Below the pieces are notes generated by a model, which did not search any database, had not been told where the DNA came from, and saw nothing but the letters and a program-made list of their open reading frames with translations. DNA of 64,000 bases from Hermatobates lingyangjiaoensis (Eukaryota; Arthropoda; Insecta; Hemiptera; Hermatobatidae), in contig JAPFBL010000117.1 in the NCBI GenBank assembly GCA_026182355.1, positions 859,501-923,500 on the forward strand, read 5' to 3'. The position numbers were made by a program, and so were the translations under genes. The first letter of the stretch is position 1; each line of letters starts with the position of its first letter. This document shows, piece by piece, positions 1 to 12,599 of this stretch.

Positions 1-3000
1 CATGAATAAATAAGAATATTCATTTATATGAATATTTAAAAAATAAAAAATAGGAGAATCAACTTCGACCAGCCATGTTGGATTATCAACATATCGGGAA
101 GAATATGTTAATTTTCAGAAGTGACTCCTAAATGACATATTTCCAAACGTCCTCAAAGGCCCTTATTAAAAGGAAAAAGACTGATAGAGCCAATGTCGGC
201 TGCTAAAATGAGATCAAAAATTAACCTTTATTATATATAAAAATCTTTGAATTCTACAAAAATCTGATAAAATTTATAACATTCCAAAAAATTTGGCCAA
301 CACAAATACTGAAGTAGACAGAACAAGTAAAAGTGACTTATAAGAAATGAAAACTTGATATATAACGTCCATTACAACAGAGGAAACTCTGGCTCAAAGG
401 CTCAAATAATAGTACTTCTGTTGACAAGAACAAAAATAAAAAATGACAGAACTTGAAAATATGTTACCTCAGCAAACAGAGGATAACAGTCAAGGTTTTA
501 CAAACGAAAATAGCATTTCCTTCCATTACCACTGGTCGCTATCAGCAGATAAGACCAATATTTTCCAAACAGAAAATATTAACATAGATCTTATAAAAAC
601 AAGATATCTAAAACATAAGACGTTAATACAGGAACTTTTATTATTGGTGATTATTATTATTCGAGCAAATGATATTGGTGACAATATGACAATACTGCGA
701 TCAAAAGTCAGAATTTATGAGCTAGAAAATTTTGCTTAATCAAGCAAAAATTGAAGTTATTGATTATTTAGAAGGAAAACAAATATAAGCTTAAAGTATA
801 AGAAGAACAAAAACAAGTATTTATTAGATAAGCTAGTGATAGTCTCGATGTTTTAGAAGTATAATCCTATATTTAGTCATAATTGCTTTAATTTTTAGTC
901 GATTGCTTAAATCCAATTGAAATTTAGGAATATATTGTCAATGATTTTTAGCTACTTGCATTATTGCTTATGCTCCTACTTGTACGAAGTTGAAAAAGAA
1001 CGCTGTGCTTTATTTATCGCTTTATCTACTAAACTTACAAAAATAAACGGAAAGAGAACAGACTTGCTAAGAATGTGGGTGACTTAATAGCCCAGTAGAG
1101 TTTAGAATCTATGATGTCGATATTATAATAAGTTCATATCGGTATGAATAACATATCAAGAGAGAAAATAACCTTACTGACCTCTGTTAATCATTCTTAT
1201 TAAAAAAAATAATAACTCCCTCATTAAAAAGAGGTGTTATTAAATTAAAATTTTAAATTAAATAGTAAGTCATTAAAATGACTTACACGGTTATCTTCAG
1301 ATAAGAAATTATGAAATAAAAGATTACTTAACTTGCTCTCAGATATAGCACCTTGAGCATTCTATTTAATCATAGATTACTAACACAGATTGTGAGTATT
1401 GTTAGGAAAGAACTGCTTAAGGCTCATCATAGTCTCATTTATATGTAGATGCATTAATTTAAACGTAGATTTATTAACTCTGAAATATGAATGACATATT
1501 TAAACAAGCAGTGAAACCAAAATTTTGGGAAAACTGTTGGAACAACAAAAATACATTACACTCAAGGAAACTATAAGAAATTAACTATTAATGCTGCCAA
1601 AAAGAAAAGGAAGAGAAATAATAAATGAAATTAAAGATACTATTACATTAATCCAATGAAAAAATAATGAAAAAAGTTATAAAGAAAAGCTGTTATAGAA
1701 AAATTAATTAAAAGTTATGTGAAAGTTTATGACATAAAGCATCCTTAGATATATTTATTATTATGATACTGGACACACAAAATTATGTTACTGATACTCA
1801 AACTCACTTAATGGGGTAGATTTAGTAATAAAAACTGCATAGTACAAGGAGGCCATGCGTTGGCATTAGTTTTCATAATAACATAAGAACTTGTGTTGGT
1901 GGAGAGGGGATGTTGGAAAAAGAAGGACGGCAGTTAATAGTGAGGCAAATTTAATATCAATGCCCACATTCTACCTTTCCTCTACCAATGAGTGACAGGA
2001 AAGAATGCCCTTAAAGTTAGGTGCTTTAGAATAGGAAATAGAAATGGACTGTCTAAGAATAGAAAAGGTGGAAGAAGGAGACGTAATCAAAGAGAAGAAC
2101 TACTTGATAAAACTGCCTATTCTATGGATACTTATTAAAAAAGGTAAGTATAAAATAGGCAAAAAGACATAATCATTGTGGTTTTTACTGAGTACACTTT
2201 GGTGAACTGCCAAACAAAACGAACTAATTTTCCAAACAAGACTATTTTAGAAACCATGGCGATTGCTATGTTCTGAAAACTTATCTTTCAAAAAATTTAG
2301 TCAGGTATCTGCAGCCTTAGGTTTTTTTTTTATATACATTGGATGACAAATATTATAATAGAGGTACTCTGAACATTAGTTAGTTTAAGTCTGACCAAAG
2401 TAGAAAACGAATAATTGTGAAACGACATAGAAATCCATGGAAATAAAGTGATTGTTGAACCCTTGATGAGTAAACTAAGTAGAGAGGAAATCCTGGAAAG
2501 ATATTGAAAAGATGTATTACTGATATGTACCGTGGACCGAAATGAAGATATATTGTTAATGTAGTGGAAAGAGAAGAAAGAAATTAGTTATTAAAAGGAG
2601 AAGATTGTTGATAAGTTACAAATTAGAGAAAGGAGTTGTAATAGTGATAATCATAGTTTGTATTTACGTTTCTTTTGCAAATATGTGCACTACTGATAAA
2701 AAGTGTAACAGGAAGTTTTTAAGGATAAGGCTAAAAAATAGTTGTTGATTATGTAAAGGTGGAAGCGATGAGAGTTTATTAGAAAATAAGAAAAGGGTTT
2801 AATTGTGGGTGTCTATTTTGGAGGCGAAAATTTGTTTTCCCATCGTCTGGAAGGACAATTGTCACCATCAGGAAGTTAAGTGTACGACAAGGAGGCAAAG
2901 CGGTGACTGAAGTCCAACAGCAGTAGCAGGAACGGTCATAGTGCTGCAACCACCAAGCAAGAAAGGAATTAATAACATAAAATTAATAAACGATTGAAAA

Positions 3001-4854
3001 AATTAATAAAATAATACTGATTAGTATGAGTGAGATTATGAAGAAGATCACTTGTATTGGTTAAGAGATTTTAACCACATTTCGGTATCTTACTGTTGTT
3101 AACCCTTGATATATCAAGTCTGAATAGACGAAGACCACTTCTTTTGGTTGAAAGTTCTTAGTAATTTTTTTGATTTCTTATTGTGGTTTAGACGCTAGTT
3201 TTTGTTTGATGTGTTTATTGCGAAAGCTTTTTAACTTTGATATATGCATACATTTAATATTGAGCATTGAATTTTTATTATATTATAGTAGAAGGTATAA
3301 CATGTTTTGACATAAATGTGTGTTTTTATAATAGCAATAAATAATGATCATTTTTCTTTACTTGGAACAAAATCACATTATTTCTTAGCTACCATTTTAG
3401 ACATTGAAAATTCATAATGATTACTGAATCCTGCTTCCATATGTCTTTCTTTGATAGAAGATCAATTATCTCTAAGATTTAGTTAATTGTATAATTATTT
3501 GCTATTTAATCAAAGTTCATACATCTTAGAAATGAAGAGTGTAAGACTGAATGACACTATAAACACTGCAACCAAAAAAAATTATTTCATCCATCAGAAA
3601 GAACGCTGTTGCTACTTTAATAAAATATAAAAAAAAGTTTCACAAATATTCCTTTTTACAAATTCACCTTTCAGTTAGTACTGCCAAGCAAAGTCATTTT
3701 ATTTAAACTAGACTTTTACTACCTTGGCGCTACCTCTCTTTTGTGAAAATAAAGAAATGTTTGGCTATTTCACAGTTGTTTTGTTTATATTACAATTAAT
3801 AAATGCATGTCTCAACTATACACAATTAGAGAAAAAAAATTCAAATTAATATATTTATTACAATTACGCAATTTCTATGAATTATAAATAATATTATTTG
3901 CTTTTTGGAACATAGGAAGAAGGGGTGACCTTATTAGTTTCTTTTAGGTTATTTCTGACAATATTTAAGCTAACAGTAATTAACTAGCTATGTTAAAAAA
4001 TTGAAATAGAACAAACACTTTGTAATTGATGAAATAGTATGATATATTATTACATTAAATCATGCACATAATAAGAAGAAAAAAAAATGGAATGTTATTT
4101 ATTAAAATAGGTTGTTTCAACAAAGAGTGCCGACATCAGTTAGCTTCTTAAAATGGTCAGGCAAAAAATATTACTCCTATCCAGGCCGCTCTATTACGTT
4201 ATGCAAATTCACGAACGCGTCCCCGGCAAGATATTACTATCTTAACACCCCTATTTATTACTTGTAAATTTTTAGTAACTCCCTATTTTACTTATGAACC
4301 AGATGGTTTTACGTGATGTTCTTCTTGCTATACAAACATTTCAGCTTACCTAAAAAAAACATTATTATTTTATAATTATTACATTAATTTATTTTGTACA
4401 AAAATTATCTTAAATTGTGGTAAGTTACTAGAACAATAATAAAATTAAAGATATATTTTTAATTGTTTAGAATTTGTGTGTCCAATTAGGATAAAAATAT
4501 ATTAATTAGTTATAGTTCTTGAATTTCGAATAGATGTATAAGTAGATTATAATGCTGTTACTACTTGCTAAACAAGAGTAAATTTTCAAAAACTTGCTTC
4601 TAATGACAGCAATTACTACATAAAAAAAATACTGAACTTGGAACTATATAAATAATCATATATTCCTGTAAGCAAAGGAATATGGATGCTTTGTATGCTC
4701 GCTACAGTCCACAATCTTTGATGGTTAAAATTAATATTTTACACAAAAGTATGCCGTATAGAGTAATAGAATCCTAATGTTTAGAAGCAATTATGCATTA
4801 TGATAAATTTAGTTCTGGAACATAAGCTTATTTGCAAAATATACATGAATAGAA
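1..4854. other. AT-rich stretch without a supportable gene
   Basis: No coding region, RNA gene or mobile element is recognisable here. A 98-codon open frame (443-739, +) has no familiar domain, ends in low-complexity Leu/Ile, and is what chance yields in AT-rich DNA. A purine-rich part (about 1840-3000) looks like decayed sequence of unknown origin, with short basic open stretches but many stops. Poly-A and poly-T runs are frequent. Confidence 0.6.
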
Positions 4855-5031
4855 ATCAATGATCAAACCACAATAAGAAATGGGAAAACAAGACTAAGAT
4901 CTTTCAACCGTAACAAGCGGTCTTCGTCAGAGTCAAAAACCCAACTGGTTTTGTTTTTGTTTTGAGTTGGGTTTTTGTTATTGTGGTTTGATCATTGATT
5001 GTTATTTCACGTGTTTAAGTGAAATCTTTTT
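4855..5031. mobile_element. PLE family A tail, head-to-head inverted pair
   Basis: The left half is the family A terminal sequence on the minus strand (tip, then the CTGACGA/GAAA motif at about 4893-4935). The right half is the same tip on the plus strand, ending near GTGTTTAAGTGAAATC. Between the halves is a short inverted AACCCAACT/AGTTGGGTT. This matches the 3' end of the coding copy at 61961-62570. I infer a 5'-truncated copy reduced to two inverted tips. Confidence 0.75.
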
Positions 5032-7689
5032 ATGAATAGAAATATATTAAGCATTTTGATTTATCTAATTTATTTCTTTGCTTTATTTATTAATGAAATT
5101 CTTCTTCATTAGAATTTATAAATATACATAATAATCCATAAAAAATTGTTTATGGTAATAAGATGGAATGGTTTCAGACACCATTATATTGGATAAACAG
5201 ATAGGACTTTAAGAAACTATATAAAGTACATATTCTAGATTTAATAAAAAAAGGAATGAATAACAGATTATTCTGTTATTATTAATTTTTTATGAACAAT
5301 AAAAAATTTTTTTTTAAATATAATATAATAAGTTTGACTTATGATTGAGGGTGAAAGTTTAGAGGAAACCAAAAATCTAGTTTGAATTTTTTTTTACTTG
5401 TAGAGAAAGTTGAGTGTAGGTCACTACAGATTTTTTTAGAGAGACCTTATTAGGAGTCTCTCCTAAAAAAAAAATTGTAGATAAACATACATAGGAAATA
5501 GTTTAGATGGCATTGTTGGTAGTTTTTTAATTATTTCTCGAACATTTGAAAAATAAGACTCTCAAGGAAAATGTTCACTTATTATAGCAATTAAGAAATG
5601 TTTACGTTATTTTTTGTTATTTAAATTTTCCCTGTTATTTACGTATTAATTATTGTTGTTTAATTTCTTTAATATTAATAAGAAATAAAAATAATAAGCT
5701 ATATACCTAAAGATTATCTTCGAACATTATGGCCACTTGAAATCTAGGTCAGTGTCCTTTAGTTACACTATTTTTTTTTTCTTTTCAATTATCAAACATA
5801 TCAATATTTTAAATGTATTCATGTTTCTTAAAGTTTCCAAAAACATTTATTAAAATATATCAACATAATATAAAATATTCCTGTTCTATTTATCAAAAAA
5901 ATTAAATATCTTATTGGAAATTATTTTTCATAAAATAATTGATTATAAAATTAATTTTAAATTTAAAGAAAGTTCAATTCAATTTATTGAAATTTGTTGC
6001 ATTGGTTTGTATTTAAATATTTATGTTCAATGAAATATTAAAAACTTAGAGGTTAATTAGAATAAAAAAACAATTAATTTAAAACAATAATGTGTTGAAT
6101 ATACAATTCGAACTCTACCCCATAATACTACTTAATAATCTACTTTTGTATGGTGAAGTTTGTATAAAAAAGAAAATAAGGTAATTCAATTTAATAAAAC
6201 ACTTGTTGCATTGTCAAAAATGATTGAAATTTAAAACCAATAAACTTCCCAGTTCAAATTAATTATACTTATTTCAACACTTAATAAAGCTTTCAGATTC
6301 ATTCATTGATATGAATTTATTTAAAAAATATTAGTCTAGTTTACTTAAATTGAAAATGTCATAAAATCAGCACAAATAAGTACTGAATTATTTAATGAGA
6401 GAATTAATTATTTAACAATTATGTAACTTTTTCCTTGAAAATAATAAAATTACTTTAGAGTAATTAAAAATGAATTAAACAAATATTAAGTCTTAGCATA
6501 ATCAAATAAATACTTGGTACACTTTTTTTGAACTTTATGTTTATTTCTATATTGTAATTTATAATTCTGACTGATAATATTCTGAAATGTTAAATATTTA
6601 AGGATAATATCTATAGCATTGTTTCAATCAAATTTATTTTATTTTTGAAAGATGTTGCTCAGTCAGTGTTTAATCTTTTAAATTATTTGATTAAATTAGA
6701 TAAGAAAATAAATTACAACTTTTCATAATTTTTTTCTCACATGTTTATGTTTCCTTTTTTTTTTAGTTGTGTTGAGTTTTATTGATTCTGGGTATAATTA
6801 ATATTCCAAAATATGAAAGGAATGACTTAAATGAGAAAAAAATTAAAAATTATTTGGTGTAGAAAGAAAATAGTAACTGTATAATTATTTATTTTATAAT
6901 AATTAAACGAGTGGATTGTTTGAATTTTAACAGTTCTTGATATTCAAATTGAAACATTTCTTATGGATTACAGCTATTGGAAAATGAGTTGTAATCTGTT
7001 ATAAATGCATTTATAACAGTTAATTTTATTAAATTTCTTCTATTTTGCCGTGCAAATATACAAGTGTATTTTCAGTCTTCATTGTTATAAGTATTATAAT
7101 TATTAATAACAATAAAATAATTTATCTACTTCATTTTTTATCTACTTTGCTAAGAATAAGAAAATGGTTTTACACTATAAAAAATGAATTAATCCAAACA
7201 TTAAGACATAACATAATCAAATAAACGATTGGAATAAATTCATTCACAGTTTTAGTTTTCGAAACTTCTGTTATATCTATATTGTAATTTATAATTCAAA
7301 ACAAAACTGTGCAACATATTATAATTGAAAAATTGAAATAATGTATATGGAAAACATTTTCATATTTCAAATGTTATTAAAACTTCAATAATTATTCTAT
7401 TTTTTTTATGTAACTTTTAACGTCTCGTTTAAATATCATTCATTAAAGTGAATGCTATATGTTTAACAAATCTCACTGAAATGTTTCATGAAGTTAACTT
7501 TACACGTTATTGATGTAACACTTTTTTTAAGGTAAATATTTATAAAAAAAAACCTAGAGTGCTTGGTGTATCATCAGGTTCAGTAACAGATGAATTATTA
7601 CTTTCTATAAATAAATATAGTCATCACGAAAAAATTCGATGTTGGGTTTATTACAGAATTACATGTTTTGAAGTCCCCAAACCTGTTTT
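5032..7689. other. AT-rich stretch, weak internal duplication
   Basis: No gene is visible. Two stretches, about 6466-6590 and 7184-7310, resemble each other in direct orientation (both contain CATAATCAAATAAA followed by ATATTGTAATTTATAATTC), suggesting an old duplication about 720 bp apart. The rest is AT-rich filler with homopolymer runs. Confidence 0.4.
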
Positions 7690-7713
7690 ATGACGTCTTA
7701 TTGATGATGTCTT

Positions 7714-7751
<38 letters not shown>

Positions 7752-8460
7752 GGTGGGTGAGTGTGCAACCAAAAGATTCTGCAGACGCTAAGGTCCAGAA
7801 TAACTGATATATCTAACTGATATTTTACACAAAAGTGGTCTTCATAAGTGTAGATGAACCGTATTGTTTTGGAACAATTATGTATGATGGAAAAGTCACT
7901 TTTTTTGCCCAAATGTGTTATTATACAACATTTTTTTTTCTCTTAAAAATGTAACTCTAGTGACTTGAAATTTTGACGCTATCTTGTAACCTACAAAAGC
8001 AATATCAGAAAAAATCGTCAGATTTTTAAAACAACTGGAAATATTTTTTTCAATAAAATGTAAAAATTTTGACTTTTTAATTCAATCTGAAAGTTTGTGA
8101 GAGCGATGTAATCCATACCGTATGACGGCTCAAAATGAAGTTTTACTTAGAAATAAAATATTATGTGAGAAATGAGTCGAGATAATGTTTTGTTAAAATT
8201 ACATTAATGAAAGGAACGTTAGAGTTTGTATTTAATTAAATAAGCACATTTTCTGTTTTCATAAAATGTGCTCATTACAAAAAATGAAAATTTACCAAAA
8301 TAATTAAGCAAAAAAATAGGAATTTATAAAAGAAAATCTTGAAATTTTTATTACTGCAAAGTACACTAAAGCTGTAACAACAGAATAGTTATCATAGACT
8401 AACGGATCACCTGATATACCTTTCGGATTTGTTAACAATTATTTACATTGTTTATATTAA
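7690..8460 (+). repeat. Interspersed repeat R, copy 1
   Basis: The copy opens with a (GT)n run (7717-7748) and GGGTGGGTG, then follows the same order of landmarks as 22600-24000 and 56190-58250: an ATGATGGAAAAGTCAC-like box, a TTCAATAAAAT box and an ATTATGTGA(A/G) box. The part near 8340-8460 resembles the middle of the third copy. No protein or terminal repeats were recognised, so the class is unknown. Confidence 0.5.
7717..7748. repeat. (GT)n microsatellite
   Basis: Alternating GT dinucleotides on the plus strand, followed by GTATGGGTGGGTGAGTG. It lies at the edge of the interspersed repeat. Confidence 0.9.
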
Positions 8461-8959
8461 CTTTTTTATATTGAATTTTATTAAGGAAATCGAATGAAAC
8501 AAAATTGAGGTTTATAGTTTTTTAATCGAAAAATATGAAATGATTTATTGACTTAATGTGTGATGTAAGAAGAATAGATTTAATTCATGTACAAAGTCTT
8601 CGCCAACCCAACATACCAAAAATCCATGGTATGATGGATTTGTCAAACAAAAAAAATACTCTGATCCTTCTGTAAGATTAAAAATAAAAAATTAAAAAAT
8701 TAATACTTTCTAGTGTTTGTAAATCTGATTATCTTTGGGAAAAATTCTGAATTAAGAGGAATGGACACCCTAGGTATATATTACAAAAGTGATAATAATT
8801 TTAAGCTGATTTGATGACACTGACATTTTTTCTTACTTGTTTCTGACATTTTGTAGAATCAGGTCGTCAGCTAAACATGATGACCAGATGACTTCTAAGT
8901 TATAGAGTACCTCGGACAATGTAAACTCTCATGACCATACTATCACGAACATGACTCCT
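8461..8959. other. No recognisable feature
   Basis: AT-rich. It may be the decayed end of interspersed repeat R (a TAATAATTTTAA... box near 8790 resembles the end of the other copies). No coding potential is visible. Confidence 0.4.
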
Positions 8960-9144
8960 TCCCCTAAGAGACAGACTTCCTCATCCCCGTCTTGGTCCTA
9001 TCCTTGACAATTTTTACTGACCTTAGCAAAAACTGCAGAATGAGAATAGAATTTAGCAGTAGTGGGCTTCTGTTGCAGAAAATTTCGACAGGCAACCTCA
9101 TCAGGTCGAAGTACTTATGCTTAGCAGTGGCCGAACTGCCACGG

Positions 9145-9147
<3 letters not shown>
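8960..9147 (-). mobile_element. PLE-type tail, minus strand, with hammerhead-like motif
   Basis: Read on the minus strand, CTGATGA is followed by a short hairpin and GAAAT (9081-9105). This spacing is the same as in the family C tails, and the piece ends on a (TA)n tract shared head to head with a plus-strand family C tail. The adjacent minus-strand T-rich stretch is consistent with a PLE terminal segment. No coding part remains. Confidence 0.5.

Positions 9148-9194
<47 letters not shown>
9148..9194. repeat. (TA)n microsatellite
   Basis: Uninterrupted TA repeat separating two PLE tail fragments in opposite orientation. It is probably the insertion target or its expansion. Confidence 0.9.
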
Positions 9195-9197
<3 letters not shown>

Positions 9198-9545
9198 GGG
9201 CGGTAGATCGGCTCCAGGGCTTAACCTCAATCGTTGATTTTTTTATTATTATTATTATTATTATTTTCATATTTTTTAGTTGTTATCAGCTTTTAATTTT
9301 ATTTTAGTTAAATGTTTTCATTTTTTAATTTTTATTTTGCTTGTATCTCTTTATCTTCCCTCTCTACCTTTCCTCCGAAAGTTGGCTACACTCTTTGAGT
9401 GCTTCAGTTCGACCGCCAAGTCAGTCGTTATCAGCCTTTGGAGCGATTCACTTCTTTTCCTGAAGACGAGGACATCGAAATATCGTAGTGAGTTCAGTGA
9501 TTTCCTTTCTATGTGTTCTTTTTAAATTCTAGTTTATATATACAT
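9195..9545 (+). mobile_element. PLE family C 3' end with last codons of the endonuclease
   Basis: The open frame entering from the (TA)n ends in RSAPGLNLNR and a stop at 9235-9237. The same C-terminus closes the GIY-YIG endonuclease fragments at 45344 and 46577. After the stop come an (ATT)n run, a T-rich 3' UTR and a CTGAAGA/GAAATATCG hammerhead-like motif (9459-9486), then the TATGTGTT box and TATATA typical of family C. Only about ten endonuclease codons remain. Confidence 0.7.
9243..9266. repeat. (ATT)n microsatellite in PLE 3' UTR
   Basis: Tandem ATT directly after the endonuclease stop codon. Confidence 0.85.
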
Positions 9546-9573
9546 ACATACATTTATATATATATATTTTTTT

Positions 9574-9697
9574 TTCATAAACACGTGAAATAACAACCAA
9601 CCATCAAACCAAATATATGAAATGGGGGAACAAGACTATGACCTTTCAACCGTAAGAAGCAGTGTTCGTCAGAGTCACAAATCCAACTCATTTTTTG
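9574..9697 (-). mobile_element. PLE family A tail, single, minus strand
   Basis: Diverged copy of the family A terminus: CACGTGAAAT tip, then the reverse complement of the CTGACGA/GAAA motif (9640-9676), then AACTCA and (TA)n. Several substitutions relative to the 62 kb copy show it is old. Confidence 0.7.
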
Positions 9698-9710
9698 TAT
9701 ATATATATAT

Positions 9711-9870
9711 AAAGATTTCACATAAACACGTGAAATAACAATCAAAGATCAAACCACAATAAGAAATGGAAAAACAAGATTATTTTGACTCTGACGAAGA
9801 CCGCTTGTTACGGTTGAAAGATCTTAATCTTGTTTTCCAATTTCTTATTGTGGTTTGATCATTGATATAT
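9711..9870. mobile_element. PLE family A tail, inverted pair
   Basis: Minus-strand tip (9711-9780) joined to a plus-strand segment holding the hammerhead-like motif (CTGACGA 9791-9797, GAAA about 9815-9818) and tip (to 9870). The minus half lacks its own ribozyme motif. (TA)n borders both sides. Confidence 0.75.
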
Positions 9871-9884
9871 ATAGTATATATAGG

Positions 9885-9990
9885 TGTGTTATCTAATCGA
9901 GATTCGGTTAAATTTTCTAGGTTCAAAAGTCAAACTCTCATTGCCGACGTTTCGGTTTTATTTTAAAACCTTTTTCATAGGCCTACAAAC
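9885..9990 (-). mobile_element. PLE-like tail family G with GAAACGTC motif
   Basis: On the minus strand a hairpin with GGTTTTA/TAAAACC arms is followed by GAAACGTCGGC (9941-9980). This resembles the hammerhead-like layout in other tails here, although the upstream box reads CTATGAA rather than CTGANGA. The tail ends at TATATA. No coding sequence is attached. Confidence 0.45.
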
Positions 9991-10068
9991 AAAGGATAGT
10001 AAGAAATCATGTTATTCTATCAAACGGTCAATGTATTATTGATATCTGTTATATAGCATATATATAAA

Positions 10069-10338
10069 TTCACAGAAGGGGTTCTTGAGGATTTTGGTAG
10101 TAAACATACAACTCCTGATTATAAGCCGACGTTTCGCCAAAAGTTATTTGGCATATTCAAGGCTAAAAAACAATTTATTATCGACATAAGTGAAACAAGA
10201 TAAAGATAAATATTAACTTATGTCGTTAATAAATTGTTTTTTAGCCTTGAAAATGCCAAAAAACTTTTGGCGAAACGTCTGCTTATAATAAGGAGCAGTA
10301 TGTCTATGAGCAAAGTCCTCAAGAACCCCTTCTGTGAA
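10069..10338. mobile_element. PLE-like tail family F as an inverted repeat
   Basis: Two arms of about 123 bp (10069-10191 and 10216-10338) are imperfect inverted copies around a 24-bp spacer. Each arm contains GCCAAAA, a loop, then TTTTGGCGAAACGTC (plus copy 10247-10279, minus copy 10128-10161), again the hairpin-plus-GAAAC layout of hammerhead-like PLE tails. Arm divergence implies age. Confidence 0.6.
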
Positions 10339-10486
10339 CTTGAAATATCAGTGATCGAGAAGCTATATCAATATATATATATATATATACATAGTTTGAT
10401 CTAAATCATCTCCATGACATTAATGGCTACTACATTACGAATGTTCATGTCAATTAAAATTTGATTGGACAGTACCTTTGACTTGA

Positions 10487-10600
10487 AACCGAGAAGCTGT
10501 CGGTTCCAAAGGTATACGATATAACGTACCGTTAAAGATCTCTACATTAAATGCAGTTACGTTGGGCAAAAATTTTGTTTTCTTAATGTAAGGAAACTCG
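10487..10600 (+). repeat. Decayed SINE body (fourth copy)
   Basis: The order AAACCG, GTCGGTTCC, GTATACGAT, CGTTAAAGATC, CTAC, TTAAATGCAGTTACGTTGGGCAAAA follows the body of the SINEs at 34.3 and 51.5 kb. The tRNA-like head is not recognisable. A minus-strand open frame of 67 codons over this stretch is therefore not a gene. Confidence 0.5.
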
Positions 10601-10653
10601 ATAAATGTTGCTAACCCATTATTAAAATTGATACCAAATAATAATTTAGTCAC

Positions 10654-12590
10654 ACTTGCTTACTAGAGTAGCAGTAAAATACAAGTATGGGTATTGAAAA
10701 AAAATCTTTTATTTTACTTTATTATTTCAACAATACACTTTAGTTTTTGAAATCTTCCATGCAGAGGAAATATATAAGTAACTCTTTCTAGATAATTGTA
10801 ACAACATCACGTCGTAATTTCAATGTCATTAATTATAGTATTATATAATATGTAACGTTAAATTATGTGGGTAGTATTAAGTTAATAATGGGAAAATTAT
10901 TCAAAAAATGAATTTATATTTATTATATATGAATGTAAGTTTCTCATTAGATAAACGATATTTTATATATTATATGTTTTTAAACTGAATTTAAATACTG
11001 ATACACAAAGAGTTTTTATAAATCTATGATATCAGGAAGGCATTCATGTTATTAAATAAGTTAAACTTCAGACATATATGAAACTAAACGTGTGCTTTGG
11101 ATAAATTTGCTCTTCAAGCAAAGTTCAAAAAAAAGGAATAAGAGGAAAACTAAATTTAAGTTTTCGTTATGAACCTTATTGGATGTTATAAAGGCAGATC
11201 ACGTTCATGAATTGCTGATGAAAAAAAAGGTAACTGTGTTTGTGGCAGTAGAAGGCACACTTTCGTTATTGTTTTTCCATGTTTAATATTCAGAGGAAGG
11301 CCAATAGACTGAAGAACTAGAAATGGGTTTGAAACATTGGTTGAAATGGCAATGTAATATCATTTCTGACAGAGCATTGAAAATACTTACTATAGTTAAC
11401 AAATATATAAATTAATGAAAACAATATTTATAATAGAAAAAAAAAACAATTCTGCTAAAACTAACTTGTGGAATGCATGATTTGGTGGATCTAATTTGAT
11501 TTACTGAACAAATGAACGGTAAGAGTGAAATTCATTTAAATTCCTTGCATGCTTTTAGACTTGATCAATTTGAATTGTATACAAAAAAATAACTTCTTTA
11601 AACAATTGTTTAACTAAAAATCTTGTAGTTGTCGGAACTCGGTATATACATATAAAACTAAATTTCATATATACATATAATTCTAATTTTCTATACTTTC
11701 TTATTTACGAAAGTAAGTTTACAAGTAAATTAAAATAGAATTTCATTACTACGTATCTTATCACAGGTAAGAAATGTAAATAAAAATTATTATGAAGTGC
11801 ATAAAATTACTAAGTTATTATAACATTTTTTTTTTGTAAAGCTAGCATTATTTCATGGTTCAAAAGAGAATTTCACATAATATCACTCTTAACCAACTTG
11901 GAGAGCTATTTCAAGAAAAACTTATTATGGAGTGTATAATTCGGTGTAGTAATGTGCATTTCTCTTATTTTATTAAAAATTATGGAGGACAAAATATATT
12001 ATTATATTTCTTATCAATTACATAAATACTAAATACTAAATATGGAAGAAAAGAGCTTTGTTTAAAGATAATATTACAGATTATACAAATATGTTCTTAA
12101 AGTTGTGCTTCATGTGGAACCACTCAGATATCTGCAACAATCATTCACGAGGCATGAAGAATTCTTACAATATTATGATGTTTACTATACTCTGTAGCAG
12201 TAAAATTATTCATGTTTATTTCATATGGCATTAATTTAGTCAAAATCTGGCTTTTCATTAAGAATATCTCCAATATTTTTTTTTTTTTTTGAAAATTAGC
12301 TGTGATATTAAGAAGAACTAAAATAAATAATTATGCCTGAAAACTGATGAAAGATGAAACGGCAGTAATTATAACGCAATCAATATGGAATATACCGCAT
12401 TCTTTGTAGTATCTGTATTTGTTGGATATTTTATAGGCAATCTACAACTTTCATATTTAAGTTTCATTAGCTCTGTTACAGAACAGCAAAATGGGTTCAA
12501 CTATTAATTTTCTTAGTTTATAGTTAATATACAATTATATTATTTCTTAGGTATCCTGTTGTTCATTTCTTTCATTTCCTTTCTTTGTTT
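10654..12590. other. AT-rich stretch without recognisable features
   Basis: Only short open frames and homopolymers; no domain, RNA or repeat identified. Confidence 0.5.
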
Positions 12591-12599
12591 ACACTTCAC

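Noticed and set aside
443..739. 98-codon frame as a gene
   Set aside because: No domain, low-complexity end, and expected by chance in AT-rich DNA.
2041..2140. C-terminal FoP/ALYREF-like motif (Arg-rich, then EELLDKTAYSMDTY)
   Set aside because: Too short and imperfect, with a stop shortly upstream; probably chance.
7688..7912. 74-codon minus-strand frame with a His-Thr repeat
   Set aside because: Driven by the (GT)n microsatellite within an interspersed repeat.
10450..10653. 67-codon minus-strand frame
   Set aside because: It overlaps a decayed SINE body and has no independent support.
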